From contig NZ_JAAGWD010000002.1 in assembly GCF_010686685.1 (NCBI RefSeq), positions 558,001 through 622,000 of the forward strand: 64,000 bases of DNA, given 5' to 3'. This document shows positions 1 through 8,792 of the stretch, piece after piece (position 1 is the first letter of the stretch; the number at the start of each line of letters is the position of its first letter). The notes under the pieces were generated by a model. That model did not search any database. It was not told the origin of the DNA and worked only from the letters and a program-made list of their open reading frames with translations. The translations under genes and the position numbers were made by a program. Source of the stretch: Pontibacter burrus. GTDB taxonomy: Bacteria; Bacteroidota; Bacteroidia; Cytophagales; Hymenobacteraceae.

Positions 1-17
1 ATGCGCGCATACACAAA

Positions 18-1739
18 CTACTTTTTAAGCATAAAGGCACTCACATCGTAAGTAGGCTGCAGCCCCGATACTTTTGTGTTCTGGAAGCGGTTATGGATGG
101 CAATACGCTCTTTCTGGTAATAAAGCGTCAGAAAAGTAGCTTCATCCTGCATCACTACCTGCAATTGCTTAAGAAGGGCAGCTTTTTCTTTTTTGTCTGA
201 TGCTTTGTTGATGTCGTCCAGTAACTTGTCTGTTGCTGCATTTCCGAAGCCTGTATAGTTTGTCCCACCTAAAGCAGCATAAGATGTATGCAGGATAGGT
301 TTAAAGTTGAAGGCAAACGGATTACCATTTATTGGTCTGAAGAATAGTTCAAAAGTATGGTTTCGTGAGTTCTGCGAGAAAAGACCGCTTTCCTGAGCCT
401 CTACCTGTACCGGAATACCCAGTTTACCTGCACTATCTTTAAAAATCAGCGCAGTGGTTTCTACTACATTGTTTCCGGCTTTGTAAATGGCGGTTATAGT
501 TAGTTGCTGTTCTTTACCATCTATCGTTTTATACCAGCCCTTGCTACGCTGCTGCCAGCCAGCCTGCTCAAGCAGCTGTTTGGCTTTGGTAATGTCGTAT
601 TTATAAGGCTTTAATCCTGTGTTATAGTATTCTGTTACCGCAGGCGGCACTATGCCTACAGTTGGGGTGGCGTAAGACTGTTGTGTAACTTTTATGATGT
701 TTTCAGTATCCAGCAGGTGCGCAATGGCCTGTCGCGTGCGCTTATCCTTAAACTTAGGCAACCGGCTATTCAGGCCGGTATAAATAGCTGCATATGAGTC
801 CGGGGTATGCAGGTTATAGTCTTTTAAGACGCCTTGGTTCTGCTTTAGTTCATCAAAATCCAGTGCGGGAATATCGCTCAGTACATCCAGTTGCTGGTTT
901 TTTAGGGAGAGGATGGCAGTAGTGTTATCAGGAATAACATGAAAGATGATGCGTTCTGGATTAGCTGTAAGGTTAGAGATCTCCAGATTGTTTCCCCACC
1001 AGTTTTCTTTCCGGCGAAGCATTACGGATTGCCCCGGTATCCACTCTTCAAGCAGATAACCGGCGCTACCTTGTAATATCTTGCCACTATTATTGTATAC
1101 CGGTGTATTAAAGCGGGCCGCATAAGCCTTTAGGTAATCATTGTTCTCAAGCTTGGAAAGGCTGTCTGAGAATGCGGCTACCGGTATGTTCTTAAGTTGT
1201 TGTTCTGGATCGTATAGGTAGGCTGGCAGTATAAAGAAATCTCCGGAAAGCAATTCCATTTCAGGTGTGAAGCCATCACACACAAAAGTAAATTTCCGAT
1301 TATTCGCTTTATCCGGCAACAGGTCCCTTATAAAAGCTACCTGCGGTTTAATGTGCTCGTTCTGCAATAAGGGTGCTTTAAGCACCTTAAGCGTAAAAGC
1401 TACGTCGTCCGATGTTACAGCCGTCCCGTTTGCCCACCTGGCTTCTTCGCGGATTTCGTAGGTAATGTAAGTTACAGCGTCTTTTTGCTCTATGTGTGGC
1501 ATGCTCTTGGCCAACACTGGTTTAAGCTGTCCATCAGCCAAATCCGGTCCCAATAAGCTTTGGAACAAGAGGTTGTTGATCTGCATGCCGGCAGCATCGG
1601 AGAAGTTTATAGGGCTTAATGTGTGCGGCTCAGCGGCCAATCTTACCCTAACTACATCTGGTTGCTCCTGCGGTTGCGGTTGCGAGCAAAAAGAAAAAAG
1701 TAATACAAAACTTAAGAAAAATACGGAGAGGTTCCTCAT
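18..1739 (-). CDS. ABC transporter substrate-binding lipoprotein, family 5 (peptide type)
   Basis: 573 aa, a usual length for SBP_bac_5 proteins (DppA/OppA/NikA type), which capture oligopeptides or similar ligands for an ABC importer. The N-terminus is a lipoprotein signal: a hydrophobic stretch ends in FSFC with the modifiable Cys at residue 18, followed by a Gln/Pro-rich linker, so the protein should be membrane-anchored and face the periplasm. The region from about residue 35 (LAAEPHTLSPINF) and the middle part with WGNN and NTTAILSLKN fit the family fold. No permease or ATPase gene lies beside it, so it appears to be an orphan component. The ligand cannot be deduced. The next gene on this strand (62 aa) starts about 260 bp upstream. 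Confidence 0.88.
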   Translation of the reverse strand: MRNLSVFFLSFVLLFSFCSQPQPQEQPDVVRVRLAAEPHTLSPINFSDAAGMQINNLLFQSLLGPDLADGQLKPVLAKSMPHIEQKDAVTYITYEIREEARWANGTAVTSDDVAFTLKVLKAPLLQNEHIKPQVAFIRDLLPDKANNRKFTFVCDGFTPEMELLSGDFFILPAYLYDPEQQLKNIPVAAFSDSLSKLENNDYLKAYAARFNTPVYNNSGKILQGSAGYLLEEWIPGQSVMLRRKENWWGNNLEISNLTANPERIIFHVIPDNTTAILSLKNQQLDVLSDIPALDFDELKQNQGVLKDYNLHTPDSYAAIYTGLNSRLPKFKDKRTRQAIAHLLDTENIIKVTQQSYATPTVGIVPPAVTEYYNTGLKPYKYDITKAKQLLEQAGWQQRSKGWYKTIDGKEQQLTITAIYKAGNNVVETTALIFKDSAGKLGIPVQVEAQESGLFSQNSRNHTFELFFRPINGNPFAFNFKPILHTSYAALGGTNYTGFGNAATDKLLDDINKASDKKEKAALLKQLQVVMQDEATFLTLYYQKERIAIHNRFQNTKVSGLQPTYDVSAFMLKK

Positions 1740-1807
1740 CTCGAAAATGTCCTTTGGCTAAAAGTAATCTTCAGCAAGATAAGGAAAAGCGTATTAAGTT
1801 TTCTTAA

Positions 1808-1996
1808 TTAATCATACCAGTTGCCTGTGCCACCTTCTACGTTGGTGCTGCCATCTGGAGGAGTTGTTGACTGGCTTGTCTGATGCGATTGAGCTTTGAT
1901 TTCCTGAGCTTTTTTCTCGGCAGCAACTTTGTCCGGGTTAACGCCTCCTAAAATTGTTGCGATTTGCAGAATTACGGAAACTACGATTTCTATCAT
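1808..1996 (-). CDS. Small hypothetical protein (62 aa)
   Basis: I do not recognise this ORF. It begins with a hydrophobic segment (about residues 3-17, IVVSVILQIATILGG), continues with a charged Lys/Glu/Ala stretch and ends in a Ser/Thr/Pro/Gly-rich tail finishing GNWYD. The layout suggests a small membrane-anchored or exported peptide. No Shine-Dalgarno sequence precedes the ATG, which is common in this phylum. It lies upstream of the substrate-binding lipoprotein on the same strand and divergent from the helical-repeat genes. It could be a chance ORF, but the amino-acid composition looks protein-like. Confidence 0.42.
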   Translation of the reverse strand: MIEIVVSVILQIATILGGVNPDKVAAEKKAQEIKAQSHQTSQSTTPPDGSTNVEGGTGNWYD

Positions 1997-2315
1997 GGCT
2001 TTTTATGTTATTGTGTTTTAATTCCTGAACAAATATTTCGGAATTACTCGTTACAGCCAAGGAATATTAAACTATAAAAGTAACTATGATATAATAATGA
2101 AAGTGTTGAAAGGATTTGATGTAATAGCGTATTATATTATAAATAATACTAGATTTATGAATCTGTATATATTATTAAATTGAGTTTTATAACATAATGC
2201 TCTAAAAGCTAGCCAGCCTTTTACTGCTATTATCTTAAAATCAGGCAGCAGCAGCATTAAATTATGCTCTTTAGCAGGGCAATAACTATAAATAAATATA
2301 AAAAACCAACTGCTC
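1997..2315. other. AT-rich intergenic region between divergent genes
   Basis: About 320 bp of strongly AT-rich DNA between the divergent 62-aa ORF and the first helical-repeat gene. It presumably holds promoters for both. I found no clear TANNTTTG box with a properly spaced -33 element, no RNA gene and no convincing inverted repeat. Confidence 0.5.
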
Positions 2316-3797
2316 ATGCAGGAGATTCAGCAATTATTCAGAGTGCTTTATAGTTTGTCTTCCAAGCCTGGTGTGGGAACAATACCATACAAAAACAAGG
2401 GCTTGGAGGGTATATTTATACAGGGCATAACACAAGGCAAATTTGCTTCCGATTCTGAAGCAGCCACTCGTTTGTATGGCACAGATCAGACAGATGTGCG
2501 GTATAAAATGCTTAAGCACAGAGTAAAAAAGAAGCTTTACAATGCCCTGCTCACAGTTGAGATAAATTCAAACAAAAGCCAGCTGCAGAAAGAAGTAGAA
2601 TGCGCACGTCTTATTACCATTGCCAAGTTGTTGTTTAAGCAAACTGAGTACAACTTGGTTTTGGGGTTATGCAGTAAAGCAATTGCCATCTCGCAGGAGT
2701 ATCAGTTTAATGAGTTGCTGCTAAGCGCGTACGAGCTGGAACTGGCAACACTTACAAATCAGGGCACTCTTAAAACTTACAATGTAAAACGGGAGACATA
2801 CCTAAAACAACTTAAGATTGTAACATTAGAGAAAGAAGCTTTAAGTTTTTATCAACTGGCAAAAGCGCACCTGCGGAGTACGGTAAAGGTGCGGAAAGCC
2901 CTGCTGAATGAACTACCCGGAATTGTAAACAGGCTAAGTGAGATAGTAGGGGAAATCAATTCTTTTGAAAGCTACCTGGCTTATTATAAAACTTCAATTC
3001 TATACTACGAGCTTATCGGCGATTTTTCTAAAATCATTACTATTACAAAAGAGGCGAATAGTAAATTAGAGAGCGGACAGATTAATGCCCAACGTTTTGA
3101 TACTGCCTATAACGCTTATATATTAGTTTATGCTCATTTAAGGGCAAAAGACTACAGCCAGGGCTTGTTTTATGCGAACAACTACTATAGCCTTTTCGAT
3201 AATACAACCAGAAACTGGTTCTCTTATATGGAGAATTATTTTCTATTAGCTGTGCATGCCAAACAGTATGAACTGGCCGTGATTTTATTACACAGGGTAC
3301 GGATTAATACTAATTTTAATACAATTTCTAACGACGCAAAAGAGAGGTGGCAGCTGTATACGGCATACCTGTATTTTATAGACCCGAAAGCCCCTGTTTT
3401 AAAAGACTTCAATTACCAGAGTTTTATAAATTCAATTACAGAATACAGCAAAGACAAGCAGGGCTTTAACGTAGCAATTCTTATTCTGCAATTTATGTAT
3501 TTTCTTAAAAAAGGTGATTCAGAAGGTCTTCTATACAGAATCGAGAGCCTTAAGAAATATATTTTGACGCACCTTAAAGACACATTCAGCTTAAGGAGTA
3601 AGCTTTTCCTAAAATTGCTCATGCTAACGGTTACCGAAGATTTTGATGCAGCATCGTGTCGGATTAAAGGAGCGAAGCATTATCAGAAACTGATCGAGAC
3701 ACCTACTCCGGGCGATGCTTATGCTGAGATAGAAATTGTGCCATATGAGCACCTATGGGAATTAATTCTGGAAGCAATGCCGAAAGGAGCTATTTAG
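2316..3797 (+). CDS. Helical-repeat protein of unknown function, paralog A
   Basis: 493 aa, predicted almost entirely helical, with no signal peptide or membrane segment, so probably cytoplasmic. I do not recognise a named family; the helix pairs look TPR-like. It is clearly paralogous to the next gene. Shared blocks are LYGT plus MLK-R-KKKL-N near residues 50-75, the block RNWF..MENYFLLAVH.K near residues 290-310, and a C-terminal block of a basic Cys-containing stretch, then P.PG.AYAE.EIVPYE.LWE.IL. The ATG at 2316 has no obvious ribosome-binding site. The stop lies 2 bp before the paralog's ATG, so the two should be co-transcribed and probably translationally coupled. A scaffold or regulatory role is only a guess. 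Confidence 0.8.
   Translation: MQEIQQLFRVLYSLSSKPGVGTIPYKNKGLEGIFIQGITQGKFASDSEAATRLYGTDQTDVRYKMLKHRVKKKLYNALLTVEINSNKSQLQKEVECARLITIAKLLFKQTEYNLVLGLCSKAIAISQEYQFNELLLSAYELELATLTNQGTLKTYNVKRETYLKQLKIVTLEKEALSFYQLAKAHLRSTVKVRKALLNELPGIVNRLSEIVGEINSFESYLAYYKTSILYYELIGDFSKIITITKEANSKLESGQINAQRFDTAYNAYILVYAHLRAKDYSQGLFYANNYYSLFDNTTRNWFSYMENYFLLAVHAKQYELAVILLHRVRINTNFNTISNDAKERWQLYTAYLYFIDPKAPVLKDFNYQSFINSITEYSKDKQGFNVAILILQFMYFLKKGDSEGLLYRIESLKKYILTHLKDTFSLRSKLFLKLLMLTVTEDFDAASCRIKGAKHYQKLIETPTPGDAYAEIEIVPYEHLWELILEAMPKGAI
3783..3790 (+). promoter_or_regulatory. Ribosome-binding site that sets the start of paralog B
   Basis: AAAGGAGC lies inside the last codons of paralog A, about 9 nt before the ATG at 3800. 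A longer reading frame opens at 3755, but this purine-rich site and alignment with paralog A favour 3800. A clear Shine-Dalgarno sequence is unusual in this window. Confidence 0.65.
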
Positions 3798-3799
3798 CA

Positions 3800-5275
3800 A
3801 TGGAAGAACTGAAGAGGCTTATTGATATCCTGGAAAACCATAACATAGCTGTAGGGCCAAACAGCGAGCTTGTCTCTGAATTAACCAGTTTAGACGTTCG
3901 TTTATACCAACTGGCGAAAGACTATAATACAGAGCTGGAAGAAGAAGTAATAAAACAGCTCTACGGCACAAATACCAAGGCCAGTGCATTCAGAATGCTT
4001 AAATCTAGGTTGAAAAGAAAGCTTTTTAACCAGGTCTTATTTATCGACATACAGAATCTATCGGTTTCGCCTGAGTTCAGAAAAGCCGAACTTGAATGCC
4101 AGAAAGACCTTTATATAATAAATACCCTGAGAGCGATAGGAGATGAAAAGCTTGCTCAGTTGAACCTGCAAAAGGTGCTGACACTGGCGCAGGATATGCA
4201 GTTTACCAAAGTTCAGATTGATATATACGAAACACTCAGGTTGCTATATGCAGCGGATGGATATAGTCGCAGAAAATTTTCAGAATGTACAGATAAACTG
4301 GATGAGCTATATAACCTTCGCAATATTGAGGAAAAAGCTGATCGTATCTTCTATAACATCAGGTTTATTCTAAAACTGGGGGTAGAAGAAAACAAAAAAT
4401 ACCAAATAGAGCTGCTTGACGCAAAGGAGCAACTACATGCTCTGTGGCAAGAATCAGGTCTGAACTCGATCTTCCGAAGGTATCACCGCCTGACACTTTT
4501 TTATCTGGAAGGAAAAGGAAACGCGGGGGAGCTTATAGATTTCCTGCAATACACCTTTAAACTATATGAGCAGGGCAAGATTCATAAAGCGTACTACTCA
4601 ATAACTTTTAACAAATTTATGCTTGTTTATGCCTATCTGAAGAACCAGGACTATACAACCGGTTTAGCAGAAGCAGAAAAACTGGCACAGGTAATGGAAA
4701 CCGGATCAAGGAACTGGTTTGCTCACTTGGAGAATTATTTCTTGCTGGCCGTACACGACAAAGATTACAAAAAAGCTGAAGCCCTACTGCTGGAGGTTTT
4801 TGAAAATAAATATTTTCAGGATAATAATCTTTTCAGCCAGGAAAGATGGTCAATGTATTACCAGGTTTACCACTTTATTTCTGGTTTTACTATTCCTGTA
4901 AAGCTGATAAAGAAACTGCAGGTAGTGCCCCAGGATAAAAAGGGCTTTAACCTCTGGCGGCTGATACTGGACTTTATGCTGGCACTGCAGGATAAAGATC
5001 CTGAAGCTATAGGGCGTGAAACGGAGCGTGTAAAAAAGTTTATGGCTAAATACCTGGTAAACAAAGAGGATGCACGCTCTAAATATTTTCTGAAGTTGTT
5101 GTTGTTGGCTGGCCGTGAATATGATAATGCCCAAACCTGCCGCAAAAAAGGAACCTATCTGTTTGAAAAATTGAAGGAGGCGCCTATACCGGGTTATGCT
5201 TATGCCGAAACTGAGATTGTTCCATACGAAGACCTTTGGGAAATCATTTTGCAAAAGCTGGACGCTGTTAAATAG
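3800..5275 (+). CDS. Helical-repeat protein of unknown function, paralog B
   Basis: 491 aa from the ATG at 3800. The open frame extends to 3755 but would overlap paralog A by 43 bp. The protein is helical and lacks a signal peptide. It shares with paralog A the QLYGT plus RMLKSRLKRKLFNQ block near residues 50-75, the SRNWFAHLENYFLLAVHDK block in the middle, and the C-terminal P-IPGYAYAETEIVPYEDLWE-II block. The spacing between blocks is conserved, so the pair arose by tandem duplication of a full-length gene, and sequence between blocks has diverged strongly. Function is unknown. Retention of both copies as a coupled pair suggests a heteromeric complex or partitioned roles, which is inference. 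Confidence 0.8.
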   Translation: MEELKRLIDILENHNIAVGPNSELVSELTSLDVRLYQLAKDYNTELEEEVIKQLYGTNTKASAFRMLKSRLKRKLFNQVLFIDIQNLSVSPEFRKAELECQKDLYIINTLRAIGDEKLAQLNLQKVLTLAQDMQFTKVQIDIYETLRLLYAADGYSRRKFSECTDKLDELYNLRNIEEKADRIFYNIRFILKLGVEENKKYQIELLDAKEQLHALWQESGLNSIFRRYHRLTLFYLEGKGNAGELIDFLQYTFKLYEQGKIHKAYYSITFNKFMLVYAYLKNQDYTTGLAEAEKLAQVMETGSRNWFAHLENYFLLAVHDKDYKKAEALLLEVFENKYFQDNNLFSQERWSMYYQVYHFISGFTIPVKLIKKLQVVPQDKKGFNLWRLILDFMLALQDKDPEAIGRETERVKKFMAKYLVNKEDARSKYFLKLLLLAGREYDNAQTCRKKGTYLFEKLKEAPIPGYAYAETEIVPYEDLWEIILQKLDAVK

Positions 5276-5324
5276 TTAACTATAGTTTATGCTGGCATGA
5301 ATCGGATTTTTAATATCTTAACGC

Positions 5325-6656
5325 ATGCAAAAGAACAACCCAACTATAACCAATGCCTGGTGCTTTTACGACTGGGCCAACTCGGTTTACTCGCTGGTTA
5401 TTACCTCTACTATTTTTCCAATATACTATAGCGCTGTAGCCACCAACCCTGAAACGCAGTCAACTTTAGTTAATTTCCTGGGGTTTGAGCTGGAGAGTTC
5501 GGTACTGTTCTCTTACGCTGTCTCGGGCGCATTTTTGATCATCGCGCTTCTTAGTCCGTTTCTCACAGCCATAGCCGACTATAGTGGCCGCAAAAAGCTG
5601 TTTATGCAGCTGTTTTGTTACCTTGGTTCGCTGTCTTGTATTGGTTTGTTCTTTTTTACGCGCGATACCTTTACATTGTCGGTTATACTTTTTGTTCTGG
5701 CATCAATAGGTTTTAGTGGCAGTATCGTTTTCTACAACGCTTACCTGCCCGAGATTGCTACCGAAGACCAGTTTGATAAACTAAGTGCCCGCGGCTTTTC
5801 TATGGGCTATGTGGGCAGTGTGCTGCTGCTGATCTTTAACCTGGCCATGATACAGCAACCGGAGTGGTTTGGAATTGCTGCTGATAACAAGAGCCTGCCG
5901 CCACGCATTGCTTTTTTAACGACAGGCCTGTGGTGGTTTGGTTTTGCGCAATACTCATTTTATCACCTGCCCAGCAATGTATACAACCGCAAACCAAAAG
6001 GCAGTTGGATTCTAAATGGCTTTAAGGAACTTCAGAAAGTCTGGGCCCAGGTAAAGCAACTACCCATGCTGAAACGTTTTCTGCTTGCTTTTTTCTTTTA
6101 CAACATGGGTGTGCAAACGGTTATGTATGTGGCTACCATCTTCGGAATTGAAGAGTTGGACCTGGAAGAAAGCGCACTGATCTTAACAATCCTCATCATA
6201 CAACTGGTAGCCATTGCTGGGGCCTATGGTTTTGCTTTTCTATCAGGTAAATATGGTAACATCAGGGCGCTTATAGTTGCTGTTATCACCTGGATTGGCA
6301 TCTGTATAGGCGCTTATTTTATTCGTGGTGAATTTGATTTTTATGTGCTGGCAGCTATAGTTGGCTCTGTGATGGGAGGTGTACAGTCGCTGTCGCGGTC
6401 TACTTACTCTAAGCTGATACCGGCTACAACTATAGACCACGCTTCCTTTTTTAGTTTTTATGATGTTACCGAGAAAGTATCTATCGTTTTAGGAACGCTG
6501 GCTTATGGGTTGGTGGCACAGCTAACGGGCTCTATGCGCAACAGTATTCTGGCCCTGATTATATTCTTTGTGCTTGGGCTGATCTTCCTGTCGATGGTAC
6601 GCTGGAAACGGGCAATAGGAGCAGAACAGGACGTAAAGGTAAATGTAGCCTCGTAA
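5325..6656 (+). CDS. MFS transporter, UMF1/Atg22 family
   Basis: 443 aa, about 12 hydrophobic membrane segments. The N-terminal AWCFYDWANSVYSLV (residues 11-25) is the hallmark of the UMF1 branch of the major facilitator superfamily, related to the yeast vacuolar amino-acid effluxer Atg22. The loop ADYSGRKKLFM near residue 85 matches the MFS motif between helices 2 and 3. It is an inner-membrane transporter. The substrate is unknown in bacteria, and amino acids are only suggested by the eukaryotic relatives. It lies 49 bp after paralog B and may share its transcript. A strong terminator follows. Confidence 0.88.
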   Translation: MQKNNPTITNAWCFYDWANSVYSLVITSTIFPIYYSAVATNPETQSTLVNFLGFELESSVLFSYAVSGAFLIIALLSPFLTAIADYSGRKKLFMQLFCYLGSLSCIGLFFFTRDTFTLSVILFVLASIGFSGSIVFYNAYLPEIATEDQFDKLSARGFSMGYVGSVLLLIFNLAMIQQPEWFGIAADNKSLPPRIAFLTTGLWWFGFAQYSFYHLPSNVYNRKPKGSWILNGFKELQKVWAQVKQLPMLKRFLLAFFFYNMGVQTVMYVATIFGIEELDLEESALILTILIIQLVAIAGAYGFAFLSGKYGNIRALIVAVITWIGICIGAYFIRGEFDFYVLAAIVGSVMGGVQSLSRSTYSKLIPATTIDHASFFSFYDVTEKVSIVLGTLAYGLVAQLTGSMRNSILALIIFFVLGLIFLSMVRWKRAIGAEQDVKVNVAS

Positions 6657-6685
6657 ACTATAGTTTCAACTATAAACCTTCCAAG

Positions 6686-6713
6686 CCCCTCCTAAAAACA
6701 GGAGGGGTTTTTA
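6686..6713 (+). terminator. Terminator after the UMF1 transporter gene
   Basis: CCCCTCCT and AGGAGGGG form an 8-bp perfect stem around a 6-nt A-rich loop, followed by TTTTTATTTT. It lies about 30 bp after the stop codon. Confidence 0.8.
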
Positions 6714-6742
6714 TTTTCTGATTCTGCAGCACTTTTTGCTGG

Positions 6743-6791
6743 AGCGGATCTGTAGTCCGGGAATAAATATAAAGTCGGATTTGCAATCCAA
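6743..6791. repeat. Paired small hairpins (GGAT-type)
   Basis: Two hairpins lie in tandem: GGATCTGTAGTCC near 6745 and GGATTTGCAATCC near 6777, each with a stem of about 5 bp and a tiny central loop. They resemble the pair at 53273-53324, where stem sequences differ but pairing is kept. The surrounding intergenic region (6657-7121, 465 bp) otherwise contains two terminators and many CTATAG motifs. I see no gene in it. Confidence 0.55.
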
Positions 6792-7068
6792 CTGGGCGGG
6801 ACGCCTAGCTATAGTTAGACACCAGCGTGGGCACTCGCACCATATTATAACGTAGCATCCTCGTTTCGAAAGCATTCGAAGTGTGAGCCATCTTGTGACA
6901 TAACGCCAAGTAAATCGCAACTATAGTTTCGATAAATATCTAAACTATAAACTATAGCTTACGCGGCCAGATGCTGTGGGTAGCTCACACTCACCAGAGG
7001 TGAGCGTGGGCATTAAACAGATGCGAAAAACTAATTCGATAGTGGTATAAACAATAGCCTTTAAAACA

Positions 7069-7102
7069 AAAACGCTGCTGCAAATTATTGCAGCAGCGTT
7101 TT
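7069..7102 (-). terminator. Terminator after the amidohydrolase gene
   Basis: AAAACGCTGCTGCAA and TTGCAGCAGCGTTTT form a perfect 15-bp stem around a 4-nt ATTA loop. It sits about 20 bp beyond the amidohydrolase stop. Symmetrical A/T flanks could make it work in both directions. Confidence 0.85.
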
Positions 7103-7121
7103 CTATAGTTTATAGTTGCTT

Positions 7122-8783
7122 TTACTTTTTGTAAACCTGCGTACCGTTAACATAAGTGTAGAGCACCTGCAGGTTGCGCATTTTCTCCGGAGCAACTGTC
7201 ATCAGGTCATCTTCCAGAATCACAAAGTCAGCGAATTTACCGGCTTCTATAGTTCCTTTTTCATTCTCTTCAAAAGCTGCTTTTGCTGCCCAGATCGTCA
7301 TACCGCGCAACGCATCTTCACGTGTCAGAGCATTCTCCATCTGGAAACCACCATTAGGCCAGTTTTTGGCATCCTGGCGGGCAACTGCCGCATGGAACGT
7401 GTAAAGCGGGTTAATGTGCTCTACCGGGAAATCGCTGCCTAGTGGAATCCAGTTGTTTTGCTGCATTAATTCTTTGAACGGATAAGCGTGTTTTATACGC
7501 ACATTGCCCAATCTGTCGCCTGCCCAGTACATATCCGAGGTGGCGTGCGTAGGCTGCACCGATGGTACAATGTTATACTGTCCGAACTTAGCCATGTCTG
7601 CCGGGTTCACGATCTGAGAGTGCTCAATTCTCCAGCGTTTATCGTTTTTGCCACCTAGTACTTCGCCATAAATATCCAGCAACAATCGGTTTGTAGAATC
7701 ACCGATCGCGTGCGTGTTCATCTGGAAATCTGACTTAGCCAATTGTGCAGCTATATCTCTGAACTCCTGCTCCGTAGCCAGCAGAAAACCATAATGGCCT
7801 GCTTTGTCGTGGTAAGGCTTTAGTAAGGCAGCACCGCGTGAACCAAGCGCACCATCACCATAGATCTTAAACGACCGTACATTAAGCCTGTCGGTTTTGT
7901 AGATACCGTTTTTCAGGTAGTAATCCAGGTTCGGTTTAGTCGGGTTCAGCATTACATACACACGCATCTGCAGCTCGCCGCTCTTGTGCATGGCATCCAT
8001 CAGGTCGGCAGTACTTTTATCTAAACCGGCATCGGCCAGCGAAGTTAAGCCGACAGCAAAGCAGTTTTTCTGCGCATTAATCAAAGCCTGACGTTGCTCT
8101 TCTTCATCGGGCTCCGGAATTTTAGCAGTTACCAGGTCAATGGCATTGTCGATCAGGATACCGGTCATTTTGCCTTTCTCCACTTCAACCAGGCCACCCA
8201 CCATTTTAGTAGTAGGCGTAATGCCAGCCAGGTCCAGCGCCTTTTGGTTAACTATAGCTGCGTGCCCATCTATGCGGGTAAGAATAACCGGCGTATCCGG
8301 GAAAAGCACATCCAGTGTATCCTTGGTCGGGAATTCCTTTACAGCCCAGTCGTTCTGGTCCCAGCCTCGGCCGGTAATCCAGTCTGTATCCGGGTATTTC
8401 TCACGCTGCTTCGTAACCCGCTGCACTACCTCCTTAAACGACTCCGTATCAACTAGGTCTGCAGACTGCAGCGACAAACCGTAGCGGTAGAAGTGTGCGT
8501 GGGCATCGTTAAAGCCCGGGTAAATGGCTTTTCCTTGCACATCCAACTCCTCCGTTGCCTTATACTTGTTGCGGATCTCTTCTGTAGTGCCAACAGCCAG
8601 TATTTTACCGTCTTTCACAGCAAAGGCCTCAGCTTTATAGAAGTTATCGTTTACCGTATAAACCGTGCCATTGTAAACTATAAAGTCTGCAGTTTCGGAG
8701 GCTGTTTGGGTGCTGGTACAACTGCTTAGTAGGGTAGAGCCGAGCAGTATGGCCGCAGCAAAGGTGCGTAGCATTTTTTTCAT
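7122..8783 (-). CDS. Amidohydrolase lipoprotein (YtcJ-like, amidohydrolase_3)
   Basis: 553 aa. A lipoprotein signal ends in LLSSC with Cys at residue 22, predicting a lipid-anchored envelope enzyme. The metal-dependent hydrolase fold is indicated by the HAH metal-binding pair at residues 94-96, MNTHAIGD and WRIEHSQ in the second half, and LGSDFPVEHINP near the C-terminus carrying the catalytic Asp typical of the superfamily. The length matches the YtcJ-like family, whose members hydrolyse amide or carbamoyl bonds of mostly unknown substrates. Its start is 9 bp after the stop of the AMP nucleosidase gene, so both probably share a transcript. A functional link is uncertain because one product is cytoplasmic and the other exported. 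Confidence 0.88.
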   Translation of the reverse strand: MKKMLRTFAAAILLGSTLLSSCTSTQTASETADFIVYNGTVYTVNDNFYKAEAFAVKDGKILAVGTTEEIRNKYKATEELDVQGKAIYPGFNDAHAHFYRYGLSLQSADLVDTESFKEVVQRVTKQREKYPDTDWITGRGWDQNDWAVKEFPTKDTLDVLFPDTPVILTRIDGHAAIVNQKALDLAGITPTTKMVGGLVEVEKGKMTGILIDNAIDLVTAKIPEPDEEEQRQALINAQKNCFAVGLTSLADAGLDKSTADLMDAMHKSGELQMRVYVMLNPTKPNLDYYLKNGIYKTDRLNVRSFKIYGDGALGSRGAALLKPYHDKAGHYGFLLATEQEFRDIAAQLAKSDFQMNTHAIGDSTNRLLLDIYGEVLGGKNDKRWRIEHSQIVNPADMAKFGQYNIVPSVQPTHATSDMYWAGDRLGNVRIKHAYPFKELMQQNNWIPLGSDFPVEHINPLYTFHAAVARQDAKNWPNGGFQMENALTREDALRGMTIWAAKAAFEENEKGTIEAGKFADFVILEDDLMTVAPEKMRNLQVLYTYVNGTQVYKK

Positions 8784-8792
8784 GTTTTTTGC

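Noticed and set aside
2132..2317. 61-aa minus-strand open frame upstream of paralog A
   Set aside because: It comes from AT-rich intergenic DNA, with a hydrophobic, low-complexity translation and no start signal.
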